Position numbers and translations under genes: made by a program. Of a stretch of 26,752 nucleotides of DNA, positions 1-6,781 are shown piece by piece. The DNA is from Planctomycetota bacterium (GTDB taxonomy: Bacteria > Planctomycetota > Phycisphaerae > Tepidisphaerales > Tepidisphaeraceae): positions 1-26,752 of the forward strand of contig JAKORQ010000043.1 of the NCBI GenBank assembly GCA_029777755.1, read 5' to 3'. Below the pieces are notes generated by a model. The model made no database searches. It was not told the DNA's origin and saw only the letters and a program-made list of their open reading frames with translations. How positions within the stretch are numbered: position 1 is the first letter of the stretch; every line of letters starts with the position of its first letter.

Positions 1-430
1 ACCCGACCCGGCAAGCAAGCTCTTCCGGCCGCACCTGATCCGCAGGTTCATTGAGGGACCCTTCGAGATCGGAGGCATCACCTGGACACCGATTCCCATG
101 CTGCATGGCAGTGCGCCGGTACTGGGCTTCCGCGTCGGCAAGCTGGCATACTGCACTGACGTCTCACAGTTTCCTGAATCCTCCTACAAGCTGATCGAGG
201 ATCTGGACGTGCTGGTAATTGATGGCCTTCAGTGGCATCGGCATTCAACTCATCTCTCACTCGACCAGGCGATCGAGGTGGCCAACCGCGTGAAGCCTAG
301 ACGGACGCTGTTCACTCACATTGCTCATTCCGTCGGGCACGAGGCGACCAATGCCAGGCTGCCGGCGAGGATGGAGCTGGCGTATGACGGCATGCGAATC
401 ACGGCCGGGTTGGATAACGCGGGCGCGTGA
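1..430 (+). CDS. MBL-fold metallo-hydrolase, PhnP-like (C-terminal part)
   Basis: Only the last 142 residues are visible; the frame is open to the left edge, so the gene begins upstream. The segment matches the C-terminal half of metallo-beta-lactamase-fold phosphodiesterases of the PhnP type, which hydrolyse phosphodiester bonds such as phosphoribosyl cyclic phosphate. Visible signatures are HGSAPVLGFRVG, followed by YCTDVSQFPESS with a metal-binding Asp, then LDVLVIDGL, a histidine-rich HSTHLSLDQAIE stretch, and FTHIAHSVGHE near the C terminus, followed by ELAYDGM. The N-terminal HxHxDH metal motif must lie outside the window. The stop is 21 bp before the VWA gene on the same strand, so the two may be co-transcribed. 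The exact substrate cannot be fixed from this fragment; many bacterial members are annotated only as MBL-fold hydrolases. Confidence 0.85.
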   Translation, partial: PDPASKLFRPHLIRRFIEGPFEIGGITWTPIPMLHGSAPVLGFRVGKLAYCTDVSQFPESSYKLIEDLDVLVIDGLQWHRHSTHLSLDQAIEVANRVKPRRTLFTHIAHSVGHEATNARLPARMELAYDGMRITAGLDNAGA

Positions 431-451
431 TTCGGGTAATATCTCCTGCTG

Positions 452-2962
452 GTGGACACATGGAGCTTTGACATTCTCCGGCAGCGCGGGGCCGATTGGT
501 GGATGCTCATATGCGCCATCGCGGCCGGGCTGGCGGCCATGAAGGTGATCGTCGGCCAACTCTGGCGACGCAGCCATGATCTGCCATACGCGATCGCCGG
601 GTCTGTGGCCGCAGTTGGAACCCTGCTGGCTATCTTCATCCCGCAACTTCATTCGGCCCGGTTCGGGCTGGCGTGGACAATCACCTGCCTGGCACTGGTC
701 ACCTTCGTTTTCTACCGGCCAATCTTCTCCCAGAGCGGTGTAAAGCGCGGATCGGTACTATTGGCACTTCGCCTTGCAGTGATCGCTCTTCTGGTGTTGA
801 TGCTGTTTGAGCCAGTGATCCGCTATACAACCAGCAAGGCCCCAGAGCGTCCGCTGCACCTGCTGATTGATGCCAGCGGCTCAATGTCAGTCCCGGATGT
901 GCAGAACGGCCCAACGCGGATCCAGTCGGTCTGGGAGACATTGCGGCCACACCTGCCGCAGTTGCGCCAGCACTTCGATGTGAAACTGCACGCGTTCGGA
1001 ACCGACGTGCGGGAGATCGGCGAGGATGATCTTGCCGGGTTTCTTCCCGATGCGCCGGCCACCGATCTGGTCAAGGCGGTCGCCCATGCACTCGACATCT
1101 CTGCACAAGCTGATGCAGCTATAGTCCTGATCAGCGACGGGATCGACAATGCCAATCCTGACCCAGCCCGTGCGATCGCCTCATCGCTAAGGCCGATCAA
1201 CACAATCGCCGTCGGCAGCGAGCAGACGCAATCGACGGCCATCCAGAACATCGCCATCGAGTCGGTCGATCACGATGACGAGCTGTCCGTCGGCCATGAA
1301 GCGAAGCTGGTGGCGAACATCCGCTCAACGGGACTGGCCAACCAGGTTGTTGATGTTCAATGGTCGCAGGTCTCTTCCGATGGCAGGCCGATCGGCGAAG
1401 TGCGCTCACAGAAGCTGGTGCTGGAACCACGCCCCGGTGGCCAGAAACTGGAGCTGCCATTTACGCCGAGAGAGGTCGGTCTGCAGCGGATCGCAGTATG
1501 GATCGACCCGCTGCCAGGCGAAAGAACGGCCGTGGACAACCGGCAGGAGTTCCAGGGACTGGCACTCGATCCACGGATAAAGGTGCTGTACGTGGAAGGG
1601 CGCGCGCGGCCGGAGTATCGAGAGTTGCGGCGAGCCCTCGACCGTGATGCAAACATAGAGCTCGCGACTCTGCTGCGCATTCAGGCGGATCGATTCGCGG
1701 CGTCCGGCACCATTGATGGCGAAACGATTGATTCGTTGCCAAACAACGTCGAGGGCTGGCGAAAGTTTGACGTGATAATCCTGGGTGACCTCGATGCCAG
1801 CTTCCTGAGCAGAGCGCGACAGGCCGCCATCGAGCAGGCGGTAACTGAAGGCACAGGGCTGCTCATGATCGGAGGTCAATCGAGCTTCGGGCCTGGCTCG
1901 TATGGACAGACTCCCATAGAGAAGGCGCTGCCGGTATTCGTTGGTGGCACAGATGCCGCACAGGAAAAGACGCAGTTCGTACCACGCCTGACGGCGGCGG
2001 GCGCACTGCATCCTGCCATGGAGGATCTGGCCGACTGGTTTGGCGTGGAGGAGAAGGCCCCGGTGCAGGAACTTCCTGAGATCCGTGGCAACGTGGTGGT
2101 CGCCGGCCCGAAGAGCAATGCGGATGTACTGCTGGTGCATCACGGCAGACCAGGGCCGGATGGCAAGCCCCAGATCGTCCTCGCTACGCAACAGTACGGG
2201 AAGGGGAGATCCGCCGCCTTCACTGTCGACACGACATACCTGTGGTATCTCAAGCTTCGCGGTATGGGGCAAGAAAGCCCGTACAACCGATTCTGGGGCC
2301 AGCTCATCCGCTGGCTGGCGCACGCCGACGTGAAGCATCGCCAGCGTGGCGCCGGCCTGGATGCGATGCTCACCCGCAGCGTCTATCAGCTCGGCGAACC
2401 AGTGAAGATCAAAGCCATGGTGCGCGACAAACGTGGCGATGCGACAAGGTACGCCACCGTGGCACTGGAGATCATCCGCGACGAGCAGAAGGGCGTGGAG
2501 AAGTTCAACCTCGCGCCGGTGGTGTCGCGGACGGGCCTGTATGAAGGAGAGATCCCGCAGCTTGAGGCGGGCGACTACCAGGCAAAAGTCGTGGCCAGCA
2601 AGGATGACAACCTGCTCGGTGAGCAGAACCTTAAGTTCACGGTGATGGCGCCGGCTGAGGAGCTGCTTCAGCTTGCCGCCCGCCCGCAGTTGCTGGAGGA
2701 GATCGCCCAGAAGACCAATGGCTGGTCATATCCGCTCCCACAGGCGTCACGACTGTTTCAGGAGCTGATCGCCACCGATCCTGAAGGCTCGAGAATCCGC
2801 CAGGTGGTTGTTCCATTGGCGAATGTCATTCGACTGGCGCCCGCGGCCATGGGACGTCCCGCCGATTGGAGCACGCGTTACGATCTGCCCATGCAGGCAA
2901 TACTCATCGTCTCGCTGCTGATGGCCGAGTGGCTGCTTCGCCGGCGGTGGCACCTGGCCTGA
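452..2962 (+). CDS. Membrane VWA-domain protein with glutamine-amidotransferase-like domain
   Basis: An 836-residue membrane protein read from a GTG start; no strong ribosome site is visible and no better in-frame start was found. Four hydrophobic segments lie near residues 17-35, 46-65, 72-89 and 102-123. A von Willebrand factor A domain follows (about 135-260). Its MIDAS metal site looks intact: DASGSM at 140-145, TDL at 204-206 and ISDG at 227-230. Residues about 377-600 resemble the class-I glutamine-amidotransferase-like fold found in planctomycete VWA proteins (LLMIGGQSSFGPGSY at 470-484), without an obvious catalytic Cys-His pair. A beta-rich region and a last membrane helix (IVSLLMAEWLL) end the protein. 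The family is related to BatA-like proteins often found with MoxR ATPases, but no MoxR gene is in this window. The role is unknown; a cell-surface or periplasmic scaffold is an inference. Its stop is 5 bp from the convergent permease stop. Confidence 0.85.
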   Translation: MDTWSFDILRQRGADWWMLICAIAAGLAAMKVIVGQLWRRSHDLPYAIAGSVAAVGTLLAIFIPQLHSARFGLAWTITCLALVTFVFYRPIFSQSGVKRGSVLLALRLAVIALLVLMLFEPVIRYTTSKAPERPLHLLIDASGSMSVPDVQNGPTRIQSVWETLRPHLPQLRQHFDVKLHAFGTDVREIGEDDLAGFLPDAPATDLVKAVAHALDISAQADAAIVLISDGIDNANPDPARAIASSLRPINTIAVGSEQTQSTAIQNIAIESVDHDDELSVGHEAKLVANIRSTGLANQVVDVQWSQVSSDGRPIGEVRSQKLVLEPRPGGQKLELPFTPREVGLQRIAVWIDPLPGERTAVDNRQEFQGLALDPRIKVLYVEGRARPEYRELRRALDRDANIELATLLRIQADRFAASGTIDGETIDSLPNNVEGWRKFDVIILGDLDASFLSRARQAAIEQAVTEGTGLLMIGGQSSFGPGSYGQTPIEKALPVFVGGTDAAQEKTQFVPRLTAAGALHPAMEDLADWFGVEEKAPVQELPEIRGNVVVAGPKSNADVLLVHHGRPGPDGKPQIVLATQQYGKGRSAAFTVDTTYLWYLKLRGMGQESPYNRFWGQLIRWLAHADVKHRQRGAGLDAMLTRSVYQLGEPVKIKAMVRDKRGDATRYATVALEIIRDEQKGVEKFNLAPVVSRTGLYEGEIPQLEAGDYQAKVVASKDDNLLGEQNLKFTVMAPAEELLQLAARPQLLEEIAQKTNGWSYPLPQASRLFQELIATDPEGSRIRQVVVPLANVIRLAPAAMGRPADWSTRYDLPMQAILIVSLLMAEWLLRRRWHLA

Positions 2963-2967
2963 GAGCG

Positions 2968-3774
2968 TTAACGGATCGCGCCCTCGGTAAAGCTTTCCTG
3001 CAGGCTGTCGCGGGCCATCAGAAACAGGGCAAACGCTGGAAGGATCGAGATGGTGGTGATCGCCAGCATCAGGCCCAGTTCCTGCTGCTGTGGCATGCTG
3101 GCGAGATTTGCCAGTCCCATGGCGAGCGTGTATTTGCGCTGATCCTGCAGGACGATCTGCGTCCAGAGGTAGGCGTTCCAGTTGGCGGTAAAGCTGAGCA
3201 CGGCGAAAGTCACCAGCGTCGGCTGGATCATCGGCAGGACGACTTCCCACCAGGTGCGCCATTCCGAGCAGCCATCAATTCTGGCCGCGTCCAGTATCTC
3301 TGACGGAATCTGCCGGCAGGCGTGACGGAACAGCATGGCTCCGAACGCAGTTCCCGCGGCGGGAAGGATCAGCGCGAGATAGCTGTCGAGCAGGTGCATC
3401 TGGTGCAGCAGCCGCCAGGTCGCCGGCAATGTCACCTGCCCGGGCAGAAGCATCGACAGGAGAAGCATGGCGATCAGCAGCCGTCTCAAGGGAAAGCGAT
3501 GATGAGCAAGAACGTGGCCAGCCAGCGCCGCCGCAAAACATGAGATGAGCGTCTGCAGCGATACGAGCAGGAGGGAGTTGCTCAGCCACATCGCCGTTGT
3601 CTGCGACTGCAGCAGTTCAACGTAGTTCGCGAGAGTAAAACCACCGCCGTGGATACCGCGGCCGGCTTCGCGCAATGACCGCACGATCATCCACAGCAGG
3701 GGAGTTGCAACAATCGCGGCTGCCATCAGTAGGGCGGTCGTGACTGCGAAAATGGATACTCGCGAGCGACGCAA
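2968..3774 (-). CDS. Carbohydrate ABC transporter permease, MalG family
   Basis: A 268-residue inner-membrane permease of the MalG/UgpE type (CUT1 sugar importers). The N terminus has a membrane helix (FAVTTALLMAAAIVATPLLW), and about five more hydrophobic segments follow. The cytoplasmic EAA loop that docks to the ATPase is clear: EILDAARIDGCSEW, followed by VVLPMIQPTLV. The length is typical of MalG proteins (270-290 residues). In such importers this subunit pairs with a MalF-type permease, a lipoprotein binding protein and a MalK-type ATPase. None of these is beside it: downstream is the convergent VWA gene and upstream is a divergent HYExAFE gene. The partners are therefore either encoded elsewhere or absent. 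The substrate cannot be told from the sequence. Family assignment is firm; function in isolation is uncertain. Confidence 0.9.
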   Translation of the reverse strand: MRRSRVSIFAVTTALLMAAAIVATPLLWMIVRSLREAGRGIHGGGFTLANYVELLQSQTTAMWLSNSLLLVSLQTLISCFAAALAGHVLAHHRFPLRRLLIAMLLLSMLLPGQVTLPATWRLLHQMHLLDSYLALILPAAGTAFGAMLFRHACRQIPSEILDAARIDGCSEWRTWWEVVLPMIQPTLVTFAVLSFTANWNAYLWTQIVLQDQRKYTLAMGLANLASMPQQQELGLMLAITTISILPAFALFLMARDSLQESFTEGAIR

Positions 3775-3879
3775 TGCGACTGGAAGGATACCTCATCGAC
3801 AGCAAAACGAGGAATTTGTGATGTCAGGGAATAGGGCTCTGGCATGGGCCGGCAATACCCTGCTATCCTGCAGGGAAAA

Positions 3880-4374
3880 ATGGCAGACCGGAAAGTCCAT
3901 TACGAGGCGGCCTTCGAAGCCATGCTGCGTCAGCGCGGGATACCCTGCATAGCCGTCGATGAGGCCAAGCGCGCAGTCTTCGCCAACACGAAACTCAAGA
4001 GCTTCGACTTCGTTGTCTACAGCAAGAAGGTAAACCTGCTGGTAGACGTGAAGGGCCGCCAGCTGCGCGGCGGGGCGCGTACAGGTACCTTCCAGACCTG
4101 GACCACCCGTCAGGATGTCGATGACCTGGCGCAGTGGGAACAGGTATTCGGCGATGGCTTTAAGGGTGTTTTCATGTTTGTGTACTGGATAGACCCGCCG
4201 CTGATCCCTGAGCCGCAGATGTTCGAGCACGCGGGGCGGTGGTACATCATGCTGGGAGTGGAGTTGCAGGAGTATCGGCAATACATGCGGCAACGATCTG
4301 CCAGGTGGAACACGGTGTCGCTGCCGATTGCTGAATTTCGTTCGCTTGCCCGCCCGATCGATGACTGGTTATGA
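3880..4374 (+). CDS. HYExAFE family protein (PD-(D/E)XK-like)
   Basis: A 164-residue protein carrying the namesake HYEAAFE motif at residues 7-13. The family is known to me as a conserved planctomycete group of unknown function. I chose ATG 3880, giving MADRKVHYE, over an in-frame ATG at 3844 because the motif then sits near the N terminus and a GCAGGG ribosome site precedes the start. The arrangement Glu9 in a first helix, Asp43 in SFDFVVYS and Asp56-x-Lys58 in LLVDVKGRQ resembles the PD-(D/E)XK nuclease core as in Hjc-type resolvases. This is my inference, not an established function. The protein has no signal peptide or membrane segment, so it is probably cytoplasmic. Its stop overlaps the next ATG by 4 bp (ATGA), implying translational coupling with the small gene that follows. 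Confidence 0.85.
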   Translation: MADRKVHYEAAFEAMLRQRGIPCIAVDEAKRAVFANTKLKSFDFVVYSKKVNLLVDVKGRQLRGGARTGTFQTWTTRQDVDDLAQWEQVFGDGFKGVFMFVYWIDPPLIPEPQMFEHAGRWYIMLGVELQEYRQYMRQRSARWNTVSLPIAEFRSLARPIDDWL

Positions 4375-4616
4375 TAGATGACGTTATGTCCAAGACACTC
4401 CAACGAATTGCGCCGCTCGTGGTCGTACTTGCATCGTTTTGCTCGCCAGCCATGGCGCAGGAGGAGAACCTGCCTGACGCGCGGTTCGTGGGCTACCCTG
4501 AAAAGTACAACCTGGAAAGGCCAACCACGGCGACCGCATGGTTTGCATTGGTTGGACTTGGCTTGATAGCGGCAGGGCCCCTTTTCCTCAATGCTAATCG
4601 CACGCACCTCGACTAA
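4371..4616 (+). CDS. Small exported/membrane protein of unknown function
   Basis: An 81-residue protein read from ATG 4371, which overlaps the HYExAFE stop by 4 bp; ATG 4386 is a possible later start. The N terminus looks like a signal peptide ending at SPAMA before QEENLP. The mature part is short: a polar stretch with DARFVGYPEKYNLE, then a hydrophobic helix (WFALVGLGLIAAGPLF) and a polar tail NANRTHLD. It would thus be a single-span membrane protein with a short outward segment of about 25 residues. I do not recognise a named family. The ATGA overlap makes it the likely translationally coupled partner of the HYExAFE protein, so an interaction or shared process is a reasonable inference. 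Confidence 0.75.
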   Translation: MIDDVMSKTLQRIAPLVVVLASFCSPAMAQEENLPDARFVGYPEKYNLERPTTATAWFALVGLGLIAAGPLFLNANRTHLD

Positions 4617-4650
4617 ATTTGGATGTTAACCAAGAGAGGAGTCGGCCGTC

Positions 4651-4956
4651 ATGAAGACACGACTGATCTGGTGCCTGATAGGCGTGAATATCGCATTGGC
4701 GGTAACCCTATTGCCGTCGCTGCTCCGTGAGAAGACTGCGGTCGCCCAGATCCCCCGGCCATCAGACTACCTGATGATCCCCGGCCAGATCACCGGTGCC
4801 GATCGTGGAGTTGTCTACATCATCGACACCACCCAGGGGATGATGAGCGCCGTGGCGTTCGAGGATTCATCCGGGCGTATTGAGGTCATGCCGCCGACGG
4901 ATCTGGTACGGGTATTTGAGGAAGGCGTGCCGGCCGGTACGCGTCGTCGCCGCTAG
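4651..4956 (+). CDS. Small exported protein, first of a tandem paralog pair
   Basis: A 101-residue protein with a clear ribosome site (GAGAGGAG) before ATG 4651. The N terminus is a hydrophobic signal/anchor (LIWCLIGVNIALAVTLLPSL). The rest is a small soluble domain with the pattern SDY, then GVVYIIDTTQGMMSAVAFED, then DLVRVFEE. This pattern recurs in the next gene (RDY, ALYILDNKTGQMAVFLYD, RMVRDAFE), so the two are paralogs from a tandem duplication. The C terminus ends in a run of arginines. Function is unknown; an exported, membrane-tethered small domain is all the sequence supports. It lies 34 bp after the preceding small membrane gene and 35 bp before its paralog, all on one strand. Confidence 0.8.
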   Translation: MKTRLIWCLIGVNIALAVTLLPSLLREKTAVAQIPRPSDYLMIPGQITGADRGVVYIIDTTQGMMSAVAFEDSSGRIEVMPPTDLVRVFEEGVPAGTRRRR

Positions 4957-4991
4957 TCGCCGTGGACGAATACCAGAAAGCGAGAATAACC

Positions 4992-5267
4992 ATGGATCGC
5001 AAGACAATCGCAATCATGATCCTCACCGCGACGGCCACGCTGCTGGCGACCCTGCACCTGATCTCCACGCCGACGGCTGAGGCCGCCATCGCAGTTTCCA
5101 GCCGCGATTACCAGGCAGCCACCGCCCAGGCGCAAGCCGGCGGCGAGGCACTGTACATCCTCGATAACAAGACCGGCCAGATGGCGGTCTTCCTGTATGA
5201 CACGCGCGACCGCATGGTCCGTGTAAGGGACGTGCGCATGGTCCGCGATGCTTTCGAGGGCAGGTAA
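4992..5267 (+). CDS. Small exported protein, second of a tandem paralog pair
   Basis: A 91-residue protein. I chose ATG 4992, giving MDRKTIAIMI, because it places a signal-like hydrophobic segment (IAIMILTATATLLATLHLIS) at the N terminus. A GTG at 4962 would add ten polar residues in front of it. The domain after the signal has RDYQAATAQAQAGG, ALYILDNKTGQMAVFLYD and DVRMVRDAFEGR, matching the preceding protein position by position over about 55 residues. This looks like two beta-hairpins followed by a short helix, but no catalytic residues stand out. A strong rho-independent terminator 28 bp downstream ends the block, so this is its last gene. Function unknown. Confidence 0.8.
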   Translation: MDRKTIAIMILTATATLLATLHLISTPTAEAAIAVSSRDYQAATAQAQAGGEALYILDNKTGQMAVFLYDTRDRMVRVRDVRMVRDAFEGR

Positions 5268-5294
5268 CCGTCACGAAGAATTTTGTAGAAGTCC

Positions 5295-5333
5295 AGCAGG
5301 GCGCACCAACCATGGTGCGCCTTGCTGCGTTTT
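5295..5333 (+). terminator. Rho-independent terminator ending the HYExAFE block
   Basis: A 13-bp stem pairs 5295-5307 (AGCAGGGCGCACC) with 5314-5326 (GGTGCGCCTTGCT), with one G-U pair and a 6-nt loop. A T run (TTTT, 5330-5333) follows four bases later. It lies 28 bp after the stop of the last small gene of the block. Confidence 0.85.
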
Positions 5334-5699
5334 GGGGCAGAGTCGCAGACGGACAACGACCATAGGCAGAGCTTTCGCGCATGCATCCAGATCGCCTGGA
5401 ACACGCGGGAAAGCCAAGCGCCTGTCCTCACAGCACAGACGGCCGCCGCATCAGCGCAATATCGAACGTCCTATAATGTATATTATGTTATGTTCTGTGT
5501 GGCAGGAACTCATGGTGCGGGCTTGCTCTGCGGGTTCTCGGCCTGTTACCTGATCTTCGCATGGATAGAAACAGATCTTCTTCAAGACGTAACCAACGCG
5601 GATCACTATGCCCCTGCGCATACCGGCCCGCGGTAGTCTCGTAACCGCTGTCGCATCCACGCAACCGCCCTGTTCTTGATCTCGGCCGGGTAGACGCGA
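5334..5699. other. 366-bp gap without a convincing gene
   Basis: Between the terminator and the end of the QTMAN-like gene I find no open frame with protein-like features on either strand and no tRNA-like cloverleaf. The one notable element is an AT-rich island around 5472-5486 in otherwise GC-rich DNA. It contains TATAAT (5472-5477) and a small inverted repeat ATAAT-GTAT-ATTAT (5473-5486). No convincing -35 box lies 15-19 bp upstream of it on the plus strand. The island could be a promoter or operator for an unrecognised short transcript. Confidence 0.5.
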
Positions 5700-6773
5700 T
5701 CAGTTGGCTTGGGCAACCACCTGCTCCAGACGGTCGTCGAAGTTCTTGGTAGCACTGGCAGGCGTGTAGCGATTGAAGATTGCGTCAAGGTCCTTACGGG
5801 CGACCGCCGGTCGACGCAGGTACCACAGGTTGATGATGCGGCTGAGCAGTTCCGAGGCCGTCGTTTCGTACAGGCACCAGGAATGCAGCGCCGCAGGCAG
5901 AAACTCAACCGACACCCCGGCCTTGCGCAGGATCGGGATGCAACCCAGCGCCATGGCTCGCATGGCCATCGGGTCAAACTGGTCACCGGGGTGCGATGAG
6001 ACGTACAACTCACACCTCCGCAGCGCCTGCACGACAGCGGAGTCATTCCGGGCATCAACATTAGTCACCGGAACGCCATCGGGAACCGACTCGAGCGGCC
6101 GGCCGATCACGTGGACGCTCACCGTCTCGTTGCGGCGGGCCATTTCGCGGATCACCTCCACGAAGATGCCGGAAACTGCGCCTTCGCGGTTATCGAAGCA
6201 GACAGTCCGGCTCTTGCGCTCGGCGTCGACCAGGTCCGCATCCCTGGCAGGTGGCGCGATCTCCACCGGCGGATACATCAACTGGCTCTTGGCGACCAGC
6301 GCCCGCAGCGGTTCCTTGCCGCCAAGCTCCTGGTGTGCATCGAACGTCGCCGCCGCATATCCCAGGAAGTCGCGCATATGGAAGAAGCTGTTGAACCAGA
6401 TCTCGGTGGCCGTGCTGGCCGTCGAGAGTACGGCAAGGCGCGCCTGCTGCTCGGCACCCGCCTCGCGGGCGAGCTGGTTGCAGTAAAAATACGCGATCGA
6501 CGCCTTGTGGTGCAGCTTGGGATTAAGGCGCAGGAACTCCGCGAGATTCATCGCGTCGCTGACGAGCACGACATCGTAATGCACCTTGGGAGCCCGCTGG
6601 ATCTGCTGAGTAAACCACTGGGCGGCTGTGGAGAGTCGACGCTCCAGCCGCCGCGCCGGCAGCTTGTATACATTCCACCGGTGCCTGCTGTACTTCGTCA
6701 GCAGTTCAAGCGTCTGTTTTCGAACGCCACCGTAATAGGGCTCCAGCGCCAGGATGTCGAGCTGCGTGGCCAT
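5700..6773 (-). CDS. Glycosyltransferase of the tRNA-queuosine mannosyltransferase (DUF3524/QTMAN) type
   Basis: A 357-residue GT-B-like protein. Its N terminus carries the signature I associate with DUF3524/QTMAN (vertebrate GTDC1, which attaches mannose to queuosine in tRNA-Asp): ILALEPYYGG at 7-16, HRWNVYKLPAR at 31-41, VLVSDAMNLAEFL at 69-81 and EIWFNSFF at 124-131. The second Rossmann half is recognisable around 215-300 (VHVIGRP, ELYVSSHPGDQFDP, ALGCIPILR). In retaining GT4-type enzymes a Glu-x7-Glu pair sits in that region; here the aligned residues are Asp264 and Arg272, a marked change. It starts 8 bp after the glyQS stop on the same strand, so it is probably the second gene of that operon. 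Queuosine is found in tRNAs for Asp, Asn, His and Tyr, not Gly, so the pairing suggests shared expression more than a shared substrate. Family assignment is good; activity is uncertain. Confidence 0.75.
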   Translation of the reverse strand: MATQLDILALEPYYGGVRKQTLELLTKYSRHRWNVYKLPARRLERRLSTAAQWFTQQIQRAPKVHYDVVLVSDAMNLAEFLRLNPKLHHKASIAYFYCNQLAREAGAEQQARLAVLSTASTATEIWFNSFFHMRDFLGYAAATFDAHQELGGKEPLRALVAKSQLMYPPVEIAPPARDADLVDAERKSRTVCFDNREGAVSGIFVEVIREMARRNETVSVHVIGRPLESVPDGVPVTNVDARNDSAVVQALRRCELYVSSHPGDQFDPMAMRAMALGCIPILRKAGVSVEFLPAALHSWCLYETTASELLSRIINLWYLRRPAVARKDLDAIFNRYTPASATKNFDDRLEQVVAQAN

Positions 6774-6781
6774 AGTCCTTT

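Noticed and set aside
5322..5636. Plus-strand frame in the gene-free gap
   Set aside because: Composition is not protein-like, no ribosome site precedes it, and it begins inside the terminator stem.
5606..6061. Long minus-strand frame overlapping the end of the QTMAN-like gene, with a protein-like tail (VYPAEIKNRAVAWMRQRLRD)
   Set aside because: It overlaps most of the well-supported glycosyltransferase frame in another phase and has no ribosome site; the tail in the gap could be chance or a gene remnant but cannot be supported.
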